Shown here piece by piece: positions 34,123 to 45,959 of a DNA stretch of 64,000 nt. The stretch comes from Zoroaster sp. YZ-2022 (lineage: Eukaryota > Echinodermata > Asteroidea > Forcipulatida > Zoroasteridae): the NCBI GenBank assembly GCA_029582265.1, contig CM055831.1, positions 27,776,189-27,840,188 on the forward strand, written 5' to 3'. The position numbers and the translations under genes are program-made. The notes below the pieces were generated by a model, which saw nothing but the letters and a program-made list of their open reading frames with translations, made no database searches and was not told the DNA's origin. Numbering within the stretch: position 1 is the first letter of the stretch; each line of letters begins with the position of its first letter.

Positions 34123-35639
34123 CTGGAGGGAAATAAAAATGAATAGTGCATTCTTGATACACTGTTTGTAAAATGTCATCATGTGCATGAATACTAAATG
34201 ACAATCAAGAATTGTATATAAACAATTGACCAGTTAATGTTTCATTTGGAAACAAGTTGTGAAATCTCATTCACAGTTTCTAACTTAAAGCACTGTAGGT
34301 TTCTATGAAATCATTTCTGTCCCATTCCAAACGAAATTACCTTCAGAAACCCATGACTCTTAATATCATAAATGAGCAACTAAGTCAACATAATAATTTG
34401 AAATTACAAAAGAGGAGCTTCATTTGTCTTGATTTAAATTTACTTTTCAACATATATGATTATTGTACACTTTTAAAAATAAGCTTTCATAATTAGCTTT
34501 ATACATTATATTGAACACTTTTTACAAATGATAATCTTCATCAATTGTGTAATAAGTAAATTGTATGCATTGCAATGAACAAACTGTTTTGAGGTTTTCA
34601 TGTCCCAAGTCCCAATAACTTCCAATGGCAGATCCAGGGGTGTGAGGGAGCATTGGTGGGAAAGCCCCCCCCTCGCTGCTGGGTATTTTGTCATGTAATT
34701 ATACCATGTAGAAGTTGGTTGATATAAATACTAAGCACTGTACATTATCTATATATATGAGCATGATTCCATGTGGATCCAGTCTCTTGTAGAGTCTTCA
34801 ATGAGGGTAATGACCTTCATTATACTGTCATTTATTTAGTTGCTATACAGTTCATTATACTCATGTGCATCACCAGGAGGTTTGAAGGATGTGAATAAAC
34901 CTCCTTCTAGATTCCGATTCTATATTTTAATGAAGAAGCAAAGATGCCACTTCTTTTCTAAAAAACAAAAAAACCAAAAAATTTGTGTGATAATGTGAAC
35001 ATTTGAATACATTTACAAATGTTCAACTCATAATGAAATTCCTGGTGACACGCATGATACTATGTAAATATTTTATATTCAAGTCTTGTGTACTTTTATC
35101 AATTGTTTGATCTAATGCTGCCTTCTTAATAAGGTCAATCCAAATTCTATTTCTGAATGAATGTGTTGTTGTACAGGAGGTTACACTTTTGCTAAATTTC
35201 TTCTACAAGTTTGCTTACTTTCAAGATCTGCATTTATCAACCAACCTGTGAAAGTTTCAGCTTAATGAGGAGGTTGTGTCTTTAATGTCAAAATAGTGAA
35301 AATACCTTTAAATTTGTTTGTATTTATTATAATTTTCTGTCTGATTCAGTCAGAAATTCAGTCAAAAAATCAAATCATCAATTTGTGTTATATGATAGTT
35401 CCTCAGAACAGAAACAGGGGCATGACTTTTTCTGACTGACCACCAGGCTGGGTCAGGTGGCCTGACTAACCTCACAAATTTTCACCTGGCCGACCATTTT
35501 ACACCCTGCAGAGCTGACTGGTGTATTTTGAAAGATGAGTCATCTGATTCGTCTTCATCCACGTCAGGTTATATCTGTGTTTCTCCTTCTGATTCATCAT
35601 CAGCCAGAGTTACTGTGTTTCTCCTCCTCCTCCTTGTCC

Positions 35640-35890
35640 TGCTGCTCCTCCTCCTCCTCTTCAGATGAGTCGACATCTTCATCAGATGATACATGTACAT
35701 GTAAGGTCGTTATTGACAGGATCCTTAGGTACCTGCGTCTACCGCCATAACTGTTCCACAGGTCGTTGCTGGTGTGGGATCAAGTCTTGTATTTGTGATA
35801 CATGGACCATCACCTTTGGATTGCTAACATTGATAAATCTCCACATTGTTGCAATAAATGGGACTGGAGCCACACTATTCATGATATTAA
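35640..35890 (-). CDS. candidate acidic-tail exon (copy 2)
   Basis: Counterpart of 13864-14119, reading FIATMWRFINVSNPKVMV and ending in VSSDEDVDSSEEEEEEQQ. The acidic run is clean here, while the middle is shifted. Confidence 0.33.
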
Positions 35891-37647
35891 CGTCACCGTT
35901 GAAAAGTTTTTGGTCATAACAAGAAGGAAACTTTTATGATGGAGTGAAAGTGGTAGCAACTGGCGGCTGTGGCTCCGGCTGCATCAGCACATCATTGACT
36001 TGTGCTGTCGCCCTAAACAACGTCCTTCGCAACAGCCGAAGCCACAGTCACCAATTCGGTACGTCATGCATGGTGCGGTTCCGGACACCGAAACACGCAA
36101 TCACGTAAAGAGCGTCGGGTACCATTGATTCAGTGATCGTGGAGCTGCTGTGTGTGACATCATCGTATGTGCTGTAACGTCATTTGTATGCCCATGCAAA
36201 CACGCTCGTCCTGAGCTCTCGACATGCTCGATATTGTTGTTGTGGGTCATTAACGTCAAACCCAAAACATGAGTCAGTAATGGCTAATGTTTAACCAAAA
36301 TTAACGACAATTAACACTCAACGTTGAAGTTTTATTTTGTTTTATTCACATATTAAAAATCAAATATCACATAACAGCTAGAAAATTACAAAGTTAATTG
36401 GTTGTTTTACTAGCCAGCCGAGCTACCCAGAAGCAAGTTTGACTAGCCCGCGCAGCACTCTTGACTGGTGTTTGTACACCGGGCACAGATGTCTAAATCG
36501 ACCCTGCAGAAATATTTAAAGAGATGTTTGATTCCATCATCAACTTTACACCAAGTACATTATATATAAACTGTGTGTAACCTCCCTGCAAATTATTATT
36601 GTTTGGTAATTCCACAATTTGTCCATTCCTCAATGGAGTAACTAAATTTCAAGCCACTGAAAACCTCAAACTTGCAATGTTTCTTTGCTGATGAATTTCA
36701 ACATAAATATTCATTTGCAGACTTTCAAGTTTAATTGTTTCACAATCTCCTTTAATTACTGATATATCATCTAGAGACTTTTGGTTTATTGACATTATTA
36801 TGTGATTGTTGATTAAGTTCAATTTAGTTTCAATAGATTTAATTTGCTTGTCATTCATATTTGCAATCCATAAAGCTCTCTCTGCATGTATAGATATAAT
36901 CAAAATAAAATATTGTACAAATCTAATTTTGTGAATAAAATAAATGATGTGAATAAATCATATCTATGAGATAATAACATTAAATCATTTTCATTTCTTT
37001 TGGTTATATATCGTGGGTTTATCCGAGGAGGGCGGGGGGTGAGGGCAAAAACATTTTATTACTGGTTCACCATCAACCAAGGTATTTGTAGAATTACTGT
37101 TTGTACTAAATTTACGGCCCTCCCTTCAAGACAAATTGGAATCATCCACTTTTTATTCTGAAGCGAGCTGGTTAAAAGAAATCTAATATCAGCTCTTTTA
37201 GAATGAGGATATTTGTCTAAGAACTAAACTTTCTGAAATGACCTTTTGCAAACTGATTGAAATGTCAACTCAGTGATTCTTAATCCTCAGAAACACACAA
37301 AAATATTGAACATACTTACCATCAAGTATGCAAAACTTACCATTTAACTTTTACAAAATCCCTGAACAAAGTTGACACATCCTGTACAACGAGCTAAACA
37401 CCATCTGATGTTCTCATGGTCATTGCTTTGACGCAGAAAGAGGGCGTAACAACATTGAAACTATCATGTTATTCAGACTACCCAACCAGAATGATCTGTA
37501 GAATTGTTTCAAAAGAATTTAAATATCGTTAAGATTCAAGCCAATAAGAGACAAAGATTTCATGACCATGAGATCAAGTTAGAATAACATAATCACACAA
37601 ATTTTGCATGACTCACTACCTTAAAGAGGCAGTACTGTCGACACAAT

Positions 37648-37802
37648 CAACAGGGCATGGAAACAAAGTGCTGTAGATAAACTCATTGAAAATAATATCC
37701 CATATGATAAGGGTGATAATACCGTTGCTGCTGCATAAATAGCCGGTAATTTTCAGTCAATGTAGTTTATCTTAAACTAGGACACCAATTCCATGCCCTG
37801 TT
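37648..37802. mobile_element. CAACAGGG miniature element (copy 2 of the one at 16009)
   Basis: CAACAGGGCATGG start and CCATGCCCTGTT end; slightly shortened interior. Confidence 0.7.
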
Positions 37803-38715
37803 AATCTGCTCTGAACTCAAAACATGAAAGTTCTTGTTACTGTGTCAATGTGAAATATAAAATATTTAATTTGAAAACATGCCATTAGATTCAAAATTCA
37901 ATGCATGGTATGAATCACAGGATGAAGACGTTGTGTCACAGCCACAGGGATAAAGAACCAACAAACCATGGTAATGTCCTTAATTTGCTGTTAAACCGTG
38001 TTATCCTGAGGTCAAGACAAAGTGTCACTCATTTATTCCATTCATGGACTCCTGATTTTTGTTGTAAAAATATAAAAACTTTGTTTTTGCAAAACTGGAA
38101 TAATTTGCATCCAGAAACACAGATGCAGCTGGTGCATCTCAAATGAACTTTGCACAAATGTTTCAAGGAAGGTACAGCATTGGTAATGACATGAACACAA
38201 CACGACAGAATTATTATATGACAGCTAACTTCAAATATAAATTATATCTCAAGTGCTTGCATTACAAAAATGAACAAAATAGAACATTTACTGCAATGTT
38301 TTCTGTAAAATTAGAAAGTTTTTTGTACATTTTCTCAGACTGGACTCTACATTGAACTGAAACTGGTTGATCAAGTACATCTTGGCGGTTCAAGAAAGCA
38401 TCATGGCAGAAACAGTATTTAACGTAAGACCAATTATGTATGACAATATGATCATCTCAACCAATCAAATTCCTAAACCTAATTCGGCCTCAGGTCATTT
38501 ATGAATTTTCAAATTTTCAGGCCAACTAAGCCAATTCAACTAAAAACAAAGTCTCTTCTTTCCTGAAGCTAAGTTAATTTATGACCTTCTCACCATCCTC
38601 TCCAACAATCCCTGCTAATCATCATTTCAAATGAATACTCCCCAGTATCATTGTCCTGCAATTCATGACACAGCATTTCTTAGGTATAAACTTCTTCTGA
38701 CGGTTTAATTCTTAA

Positions 38716-39310
38716 CCAGTTGACGTCGAATATTTATTTTTTCCGATTCATCTTGGGGTTTATTTTCAGTGAAAAATCTGAAAAAATTTCTAGCCATTAA
38801 TAATTTTTGTCAATGAAACTAAGTTCGGACACCCAAAATAAACACCTTTACTCATTGACATTTTGGGAATTAAATGGCTAGTTTTAATTACGGTTGTGTT
38901 TTGTTTGCTTTGATGGAGCCGTTGGCAAACCCCCGATGCAACAACTTCTAAGCGGCCCGCTTTTACAGTTGAAAAGACGGCATACTGGAGAGAGAATCAG
39001 ATGCCTCGTAAACAATGGACATAAATCCCTCTTTACAAATCCTGGCTGGTACGTCGAGACAGGTCTTGGATAAAGATTTTAAAATCAGCAAAAGTGAACT
39101 CGTTTCAGTATTTGTAAGTGCATTTTTGTCCAGGAGCCGCAGACATTACATGGACTCCGAAACGTGCGTATATACAAGTCCAGCCGCCACGACGGCTGCC
39201 ATGTGTTGACAAATCTCCAGTGACACACACAAAATCGGAATGCGTGTTGAACGCTCTCCGATCCGCTGTCAAAAAAAATTGCGTGTATACACGTCCTCAA
39301 AACGAACTGG
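38716..39310. mobile_element. 595-bp miniature element at a TTAA site, only in copy 2
   Basis: Begins CCAGTT and ends AACTGG, with the inverted similarity extending a few bases inward (CCAGTTGACG against CCAGTTCG). The flanks are TTAA on the left and TTAG on the right. The matching place in copy 1 (17182-17190) reads TTAATTAA with no insert. A TTAA target suggests a piggyBac-type element. The terminal repeats are short and no transposase is encoded, so the superfamily is tentative. Confidence 0.65.
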
Positions 39311-39336
39311 TTAGTGGTGACAATATCATCACGATT

Positions 39337-39497
39337 AACAGGGCATGGAATCTGAGTGCTAGTTTTGAATTAACTCGGTGACTGAATATTACTCCACGTG
39401 ATAAGGTCCTTATTACCATTGCTGCTGCATAAATGAATCAGTAATTTTCAGTCACTGTGTTCATCTTAAGCGCGGACACCAGTTCCATGCCCTGTTA
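39337..39497. mobile_element. CAACAGGG miniature element (copy 2 of the one at 17214)
   Basis: AACAGGGCATGG start and CCATGCCCTGTT end, 27 bases after the 595-bp insertion. Confidence 0.7.
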
Positions 39498-40172
39498 ATA
39501 TCTGCTGTGATCATATTGATACTGCCCATTTAACAAAAATTCGAGGAAACAAATATTAAACCCTAATGCACTAAGGGCGGAATGCCGTCGGAATGAAAAT
39601 TCTTTGTATGTTCCTGGATATTCGAAGTGCGATAAAACTTCGACTGCATTCTGAGTGCATTCCAAATATTCGGGCCATTCTTGTGGCCGGCCGGATATTT
39701 TGCTCATGCTCAAAACTTTCGAGGTGCATTCGAGAAGTGGAGAAATATCGAACGGCATTCGGTAATGTATTCTAACTGCACTCTAGATCGACTGCATTCT
39801 AAATATTCTTGCGGCATTCCAACAGCATTCGAAACATTCACAGTCGCATTCGAGGAGAATCGAAAGCATAAGTCGCCTTCAAATCCTGCCAGAATGTCCC
39901 GAATGCGCCTCGAAGGCCAAACCGGAATACATCAAAATGCATCTTGATTGCTGCGGGAATCTATTTCGATGAGAATTCAGCTGGAATGCGCCCCGAATGT
40001 CGTCAGAATCTTTCCGGTGCCGCTCGAATGCGGCTCGAATACGGTCAGGAACGTCCCGATTGGCCCTCGAATGAGGTCCGGACGTAATTCGAACACCGCC
40101 GAATCGCATAAACGCGACCCAGCTGCCGCTGGAACGTCAGTCTGCATTGAAGGTCACCTGGTCAGCATCACG

Positions 40173-40680
40173 TCATGCCGCCAAGGAAGAAGGGGCCAAG
40201 GTCAAGAGTCCACCACTGGACGGAACAGAGGTGCTGCAGCCCAGAAGCCCATGAAGCCAGCTCCTGTTGGTGAAGATGTCCAGCACCTTCAGAGTCTGAC
40301 GCTGAGTCCACAGCCCACCTTTCGCTTCCCAGATGGACATAGTGGCCGGGTCCATCAGCCAGCACTTTGATCCTCCTCTGACAGTGATGATGAGCTTCAC
40401 TCCCAGTGGAGCTACCAAGTCTGAGAGAAAAGAAAGCGCAAGAGGGAGCGGGTGACGGCTGACTTCACCGACGAGCGAGGAGCAGGAGATGGTTGACTGG
40501 CTCTGGGCCCCCGAGCAGGATTGCCTCCTCAATGAAGCACCCCAGCTTCACAGCCAAGAAGGGCCTGAAGGATGCACTGTGGGAGCAGAAGGCCGGGGAG
40601 ATGCGACCCAAGACCAGCTGTCCTTCAGAAGAAGTGAGTACGCCAACATGAGATCAAGAGTTTGTGGCTGAAGCGAACTC
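40173..40680 (+). pseudogene. MADF-domain protein of the Harbinger element
   Basis: Starts MPPRKKG at 40173, then a Gln/Gly/Lys-rich segment and an acidic-polar stretch (SDSDDELHSQ near 40378). A MADF/Myb-like DNA-binding domain follows: MVDWLWAPEQDCLLNEA (40489), KKGLKDALWEQKAGEM (about 40556), and YANMRSRV (40640). Two or three frameshifts separate these blocks. In autonomous Harbinger elements such a protein helps the transposase to enter the nucleus and bind the ends. GC-rich against AT-rich surroundings. Confidence 0.7.
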
Positions 40681-40879
40681 CCTCATCAGGTTCTGTAACA
40701 CTGAACCTTGACTGCGAGGACCGCTGGATCCTGCGCCACTTCAATTTGTCAGGCCCCCACCTCATCGTCCAGGGCAAAAGAGGTCACTGTCAGTATAAGT
40801 ATTTTATTTCATTATTTTTCATGTTTTCATTTGATGCTCTGATAGAGTACAGCCATTGTCCACATGTTTCACGTACTTA

Positions 40880-41380
40880 TGATTGTTTCAGGGATGATGA
40901 GGCTGATGGTGTTCCTTGCCACACGGAAGCTGTACATGAGGCTAGGTACTAGTCACCTGAAGCCAGGAACCTCACAGTGATGGCCAGCTTCAAGCCTTGA
41001 GGTAGCGCCTTCCTCATCTTCGTATCCTGCTTCTCTCATCCTTAGCCCCACTCTGCATCAACTCATCAAACATGTGGCTCCATCCTGAGGTGAATTGAAG
41101 AAGGACTATGCGGTCTTCTACTCTGAAACTCCTCCATCAGTCTGGTAATGTCCATACAGCCCTCACTCTCCTCTATCAGCCATGAGATCGGGTCACAGTG
41201 TCTTCTGAGTCTTCTCCTACTGTTTCTTCTCCTGGCCTCCTCCACATCTCTTTCAAGCAGGTCTTGCTGAGGACAGCAATCTGGAGCAAAAACAACATGG
41301 TCCAGGAGGTCCCATACTCTATGATGGTTGGGCTGAGACTGATAGAAAATGCTACATTCGGGGACCATTCGGCGGCATTC
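40880..41380 (-). pseudogene. Harbinger transposase, N-terminal part
   Basis: On the minus strand an Arg-rich start (EEARRRNSRRRLRRH near 41240) is followed by DITRLMEEFQ. Then come KALPQGLKLAITVRFLASGD (about 41020-40950) and MYSFRVARNTISLIIPET (about 40937-40884), the conserved N-terminal helix-turn-helix region of Harbinger transposases. The DDE catalytic domain is absent, because the MADF gene lies where it should continue. Frames shift at least twice. Confidence 0.7.
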
Positions 41381-41884
41381 TTGATACCCACTCGGGACAT
41401 TCGTATTTACATTCTAAGTACATTCGAAGTACATTGTAAGTATTCAGGCTGCATTCTGTTTGAATTCTTTGACGTTCGAACCATATTCGGCAGCCATTCC
41501 GGGAGTGTTCTGACTGCGCATTCGGTGAAAATCGTACAGCATTCGAGGCACCTTCAACCAGACTTCGGGCGGTATTCGGGCGGCAATTAGACCGCATATT
41601 GCGGCATTAAAGTGCATTCTAAATATTCTGACTGCATTCTAACAGCATTCTAAATCTTCCTACTGTGTTCCAACTACATTCGATTTCATTCGAGCTAATA
41701 CACCCGGAATGTGCAAGAAATCATTGAGGCGGGTTCGAGCGCATTCTAAGTATTCGAACAGTGTGCCTGAAACTTAGTCAATGTAAATTCCACTCCCGAA
41801 TGCTTGGCACGAATTTTTGAAAGTGTTCGGCTGGTTCCTGCTTGATTCCTGCTGATTCAGAATATAAGTGTGACGAGGCATTAG

Positions 41885-42445
41885 TACAAATTCAATATCT
41901 GGAGTTTTCGTTTTAAAATAAAGTACATTTTTACCTTTAAATCTATATCACAGTGAATTGGTGACACATTACAAGGCCAAATATTGGTCAATATCAACAT
42001 TTGAGAATGGAAATAACTTTCATTTGATCTGTGTTTATTGTAATAATAAAATGATCTGTAATTATATTGAGCATAGTTCTGCAGCTCCCATAGGTAAAGA
42101 GTCCAATGATGTAAGGTGTGCGGCAATGGGTTAAATGGGACTATGAATTTGTACTTTTCTCCTATGAGGATTGACCAGAAACTTATAATAATGCAACTGG
42201 TTTAGCAACTCCTGACCAATGAGAGCCTGACAATGCTGGGCAGTGGTCAGGGCACTCAGACATTTCAGGAATCCAGTCTCACTGTGTCTCAGTGTTTCAA
42301 CAGGAGGCTTTGGATTTATTGACACAGAAGTGCCTATCAGTCATGAATAGTGCAGTTATCAGCAGTGGTAAAAGTCAGAAGAGAAGTTAGTATTTGTATT
42401 GTATTAGCAAGTGGTGCCAATCATATGCTTAAGGACCCCTTACTC
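41885..42445 (+). other. end of duplicated segment, including the candidate CARD-like stretch (minus, 42131-42325)
   Basis: Counterpart of 17446-18010. The minus-strand stretch reads PPVETLRHSETGF and CQALIGQELLNQLHYYKF. It complements the copy 1 reading, which is intact in a different part. Confidence 0.3.
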
Positions 42446-42945
42446 NNNNNNNNNNNNNNNNNNNNNNNNNNNNNNNNNNNNNNNNNNNNNNNNNNNNNNN
42501 NNNNNNNNNNNNNNNNNNNNNNNNNNNNNNNNNNNNNNNNNNNNNNNNNNNNNNNNNNNNNNNNNNNNNNNNNNNNNNNNNNNNNNNNNNNNNNNNNNNN
42601 NNNNNNNNNNNNNNNNNNNNNNNNNNNNNNNNNNNNNNNNNNNNNNNNNNNNNNNNNNNNNNNNNNNNNNNNNNNNNNNNNNNNNNNNNNNNNNNNNNNN
42701 NNNNNNNNNNNNNNNNNNNNNNNNNNNNNNNNNNNNNNNNNNNNNNNNNNNNNNNNNNNNNNNNNNNNNNNNNNNNNNNNNNNNNNNNNNNNNNNNNNNN
42801 NNNNNNNNNNNNNNNNNNNNNNNNNNNNNNNNNNNNNNNNNNNNNNNNNNNNNNNNNNNNNNNNNNNNNNNNNNNNNNNNNNNNNNNNNNNNNNNNNNNN
42901 NNNNNNNNNNNNNNNNNNNNNNNNNNNNNNNNNNNNNNNNNNNNN
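42446..42945. other. assembly gap of exactly 500 N
   Basis: Second scaffold placeholder; same remarks as the first gap. Confidence 0.98.
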
Positions 42946-43017
42946 TAAATTGTTGGGGAGTTGATGAAACTCGCTCAACGCGGAAGCATGTGAAGTCTAA
43001 CGCATTAAATTCTTAAA

Positions 43018-43345
43018 CTTGTGTGTGTATTATGTACAAAGATATTATTGAGAATCACACCGAGTAGGACGTGACTTGGTCACACTACACGTTAATAATG
43101 GTGCCTAGCTAGAGCAGCATCAGTTAAACATATGTAGGATTTGAAAAACGGGTCCATAATGTGTATTATTATACGTGTTGTGCACAGTAATTGGCCCTGA
43201 CGCCGGTTGAATCCAATAACTACAATTGCGTGCAGACATCGTTCCTTAATTAGACTCGATTAAGTCCCAGCGTCATATTTGTGTGTCTCATGTACAAAGA
43301 ATATTGAGAATCACTACCGATTAAGGACGTGACGGTCACTACGTG
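43018..43345. repeat. direct repeat, about 75 bp, two copies 260 bp apart
   Basis: GTGTGTATTATGTACAAAGA (43020 onward) and its relative near 43278 share TATTGAGAATCAC, ACCGA and GGACGTGAC in order, with small indels. Confidence 0.65.
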
Positions 43346-43711
43346 TCTGGACCACTGCTTCATGTGATTCGCAAGCGTAAAATGACGTCTGGCGCCACAC
43401 GAAAACAGATTCATCCATTGCTACAAGCCACTGCAATAATCAACTGAAATTGAAACGTTAGGGATAGTATTAGCCTGGACCCGCTCCATTAATTTAACAT
43501 AGAGTTACCTAGTGAATGGTGTATATCAGTGTACCCTATCACAAATTTAAACTAAACGATGAGCTTTTAAATAGAAATTCATTAATTAATGAGTTGTAAT
43601 GGCCTGAAATTAACTCTTAATAAAGCTCATTTGTTTTATGATGATTTAGGTAAAATATAGACGGATATTGAGATTATAACAAACGTGTGTTGGCTACCTA
43701 TGAAAAATATC

Positions 43712-43837
43712 CACTTTTTCAGTACATGTGTTTGTACACAGATACAAAACGCTATAAATGATGTCATGATGACGTCACAAGACATTCTAGCCAAAAAGGC
43801 ATCTACAGTACCCACAAATGTATAACTGAAAAAAGTT
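43712..43837. mobile_element. 126-bp miniature inverted-repeat element
   Basis: The left end CACTTTTTCAGTACATGTGT and the inverted right end AACTTTTTTCAGTTATACAT agree over about 25 bases. No coding potential. Confidence 0.55.
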
Positions 43838-44133
43838 TGATGATCGGGTGTATACTTCTGAGCTATGGTTATTAAAGATTGCTAATTAAATATTAAATTT
43901 TAGTCTAATGACATTTAATAACTAAAACAAAGCATAAGCTTCCAAATGGTATATGAGTTGACTCTTTCGACAATCCTAATAAGGCCATTTGCCGCCAAGA
44001 AAGTGCACGTGTTAAGGCAATGGGGTTTTGCGATAAAGAAAGAATAATAATAATAATTAAAAAATAAAATCTTGTAGAAACAATAGCTCTTCCGACTACC
44101 AGGTCGGAACAGCTAAAATACATTTATCCTACA
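43838..44133. other. unassigned AT-rich sequence
   Basis: Nothing recognised beyond a short (AAT)n near 44045. Confidence 0.4.
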
Positions 44134-44465
44134 TAAGGCAAAAGTCTCCAGTTTCTGGTCTCAGCGTGCGTTGCCTCAGACCCGCGTCGGCATTTTTATA
44201 TTATTTTTTCTTCTATGAAACGATGTCAAATTGCAGCCAAAATTGCTGAATCGATTGAATTCTGCTGTCTGTGCATTAAACGACTTTTTCACACAGGATG
44301 AACGTTTGCCGATTTGTGAGGCCTCTGCCTTTTAGCCACCATATACTTTATATGTGAATTTGGTCACGCGTATACAATGTATAGCCTATCACGTATTTCC
44401 CTGTTGCACAAAAGATGGCAAACAAACAAAAAACGTCACCGTACCCGATTTTGAATTGATCCCAT
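44134..44465. mobile_element. miniature element, family of 47275-47546
   Basis: The left end ACATAAGGCAAAAGTCTCC matches ACATAAGGCCAAAAAGTCTCC at 47271. Interior words (GCCACCATATACTTT, AATTTGGTC, ATACAATGTAT, CACGTATTTCC, CGTCACCGTACCCGATTTTG) match the other copy in inverted orientation. Confidence 0.6.
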
Positions 44466-44500
44466 GGTTTGGGATAGCTATTAATTAGCTATCTCAAACC
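44466..44500. repeat. near-perfect 35-bp palindrome
   Basis: The arms GGTTTGGGATAGCTA and TAGCTATCTCAAACC pair with one mismatch around a 5-base centre (TTAAT), directly at the end of the miniature element. Confidence 0.75.
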
Positions 44501-44584
44501 AATATCAATTTCACTTTGAAAATAACGTTTGTATATACGGGCTTTGATTTAAAAGAAGAGAGCAAACACATCCCATAATTATTA

Positions 44585-44790
44585 AGAGCTCTTTGAATAT
44601 GCTTGTACAGCCTACCGTGTTAACCAATTAAAACTTTTTATATGAATATGCACTGTAGCAACGCTGTGTTAACCAGTTAAAGAGCTTCATATATGAATAT
44701 GCATTGTACAGTCTGCAGATGTTAACCAATTAAAAGAGCTTCCCTTATGAATATGCATTGTACAGCCCATGATGTTAGCAAAAAATAAAC
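44585..44790. repeat. about 62-bp tandem repeat, 3 units plus a partial fourth
   Basis: Each unit contains GAATATGC, TGTACAG (or similar), GTTAACCAATTAAA and AGAGCTTC. Units start near 44595, 44642, 44693 and 44749 with uneven lengths. Confidence 0.7.
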
Positions 44791-45959
44791 TACTTTTTGA
44801 GATCGAAACGCTGATGGACAATAACAACATCTGATGAAACCCTTAAAAATATTTCTTTGAACAAAAACAAAACATGTTCAAAACAGTGATCCAGTCCATT
44901 GTGAAACCCTGAGTTTATTTCTTCGTCCATTTGAAGATTGACATTAATCACCATGGGATCATCTTGACCCAGAACAATCATGTTATGTATTCAGCCATTC
45001 CATCCAAATTGCCATCCGCAGTATAAAATACAAACCGTTCTTGATGGTAAAAAGTTGAAGTGAATCTACGAATCCTTATGCTTGTCAATCAAATATATTC
45101 CCACTTGTGCGAAGAAGTGAATAAGAGCTGCTCTTACAGCATTGTGTCTGTTGCTACACCTGTGTTCCTACTTGAGTGATGTGAACTATGCATCGGTTAT
45201 GGTATAAATGAACGGTGGTTATTCAGCTGCGACAGTTCAAGGAGAGAAGATCCCCAGCCATCTATTCTCAGGTTGCCATCGCTGCTCATCAGTTGTATCA
45301 ATATAGAAAATGAAATGCAAAATATTTGCCGTCAAGCCTTCAACTAATAGTAGAAAAGAAAACACAACGTAACACTCTTTGCGGATACATTTGTACAAGC
45401 AACAACTGCGTCATCGCTATCTGTAGAAATGTAATCGATTATTCAAATAGCTGTAATGTACGTTCAACTTCCAGAATTCCTGAAACATTTGAGAAAGTGA
45501 AACCATAGTGCGCAAATAGCCCTGCTAGTTGGGAGGAGGGGTTATAAGTGGGGAATAGATCGTTGTAGAAATTCTCTGATATGACCCCTCTTGCCCCAAA
45601 AAATATGACTTTTATGTATCGCACGTGTTTTCCGGAATTGTTGGGGTTTAATGAAGGTTTTTCATCAGAATGTTGCTTCTTTACTTGAACAAGGAAAACA
45701 AATGCTTTAAAATAAACATTTCTTAAATAATCGATAAAGCCCCATGGTTTTACAGGAAATATGTACCAAAATGAATTTATGGTAAGGTCCCGTCATAAAT
45801 TTAATTTTGAATTTATTGTTATTTTGCTAAATATTTAATTTCTAAATATTTGTTTTCATTTCTAAAAGGAAATTATCAATGTTCCAATAGAAACTAACAA
45901 ATATTTCCGGAAGTACCCGTTAAAACACACAGGCGACCATCTTCAACTATAGAATGCCA
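44791..45959. other. unassigned sequence
   Basis: No gene, RNA or repeat recognised; short open frames have no coding character. Confidence 0.4.

Larger units (their letters stand above)
39561..41884. mobile_element. PIF/Harbinger DNA transposon, decayed, only in copy 2
   Basis: A 2.3-kb insertion absent from copy 1 (unoccupied site AAATATTAATTACAAATTC near 17443). The outer ends carry CTAATGC (39563-39569) and GCATTAG (41878-41884). It holds two convergent gene remnants: a MADF-type DNA-binding protein on the plus strand and a Harbinger transposase N-terminal part on the minus strand. Both flanks (39578-40110 and 41350-41760) are dense arrays of GCATTC / CATTCGA words. Both proteins are typical of the Harbinger superfamily, which usually duplicates a TTA or TAA site. 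The exact duplication cannot be read here. The catalytic C-terminal part of the transposase is missing. Confidence 0.75.
31875..42445 (+). repeat. segmental duplication, copy 2, with two later insertions
   Basis: Directly repeats 10049-18045. Without the insertions at 38716-39310 and 39561-41884 its length is about 7.6 kb against 7.9-8.0 kb for copy 1, the shortfall being many small deletions. It ends at the assembly gap while still matching. Confidence 0.9.

Noticed and set aside
36649..36903. 84-codon minus-strand frame rich in Ile, Asn and Lys
   Set aside because: AT-rich composition gives the open stretch; the matching part of copy 1 does not keep the frame and no splice sites frame it.
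40173..40532. 119-codon minus-strand frame
   Set aside because: Opposite-strand shadow of the GC-rich MADF gene remnant.
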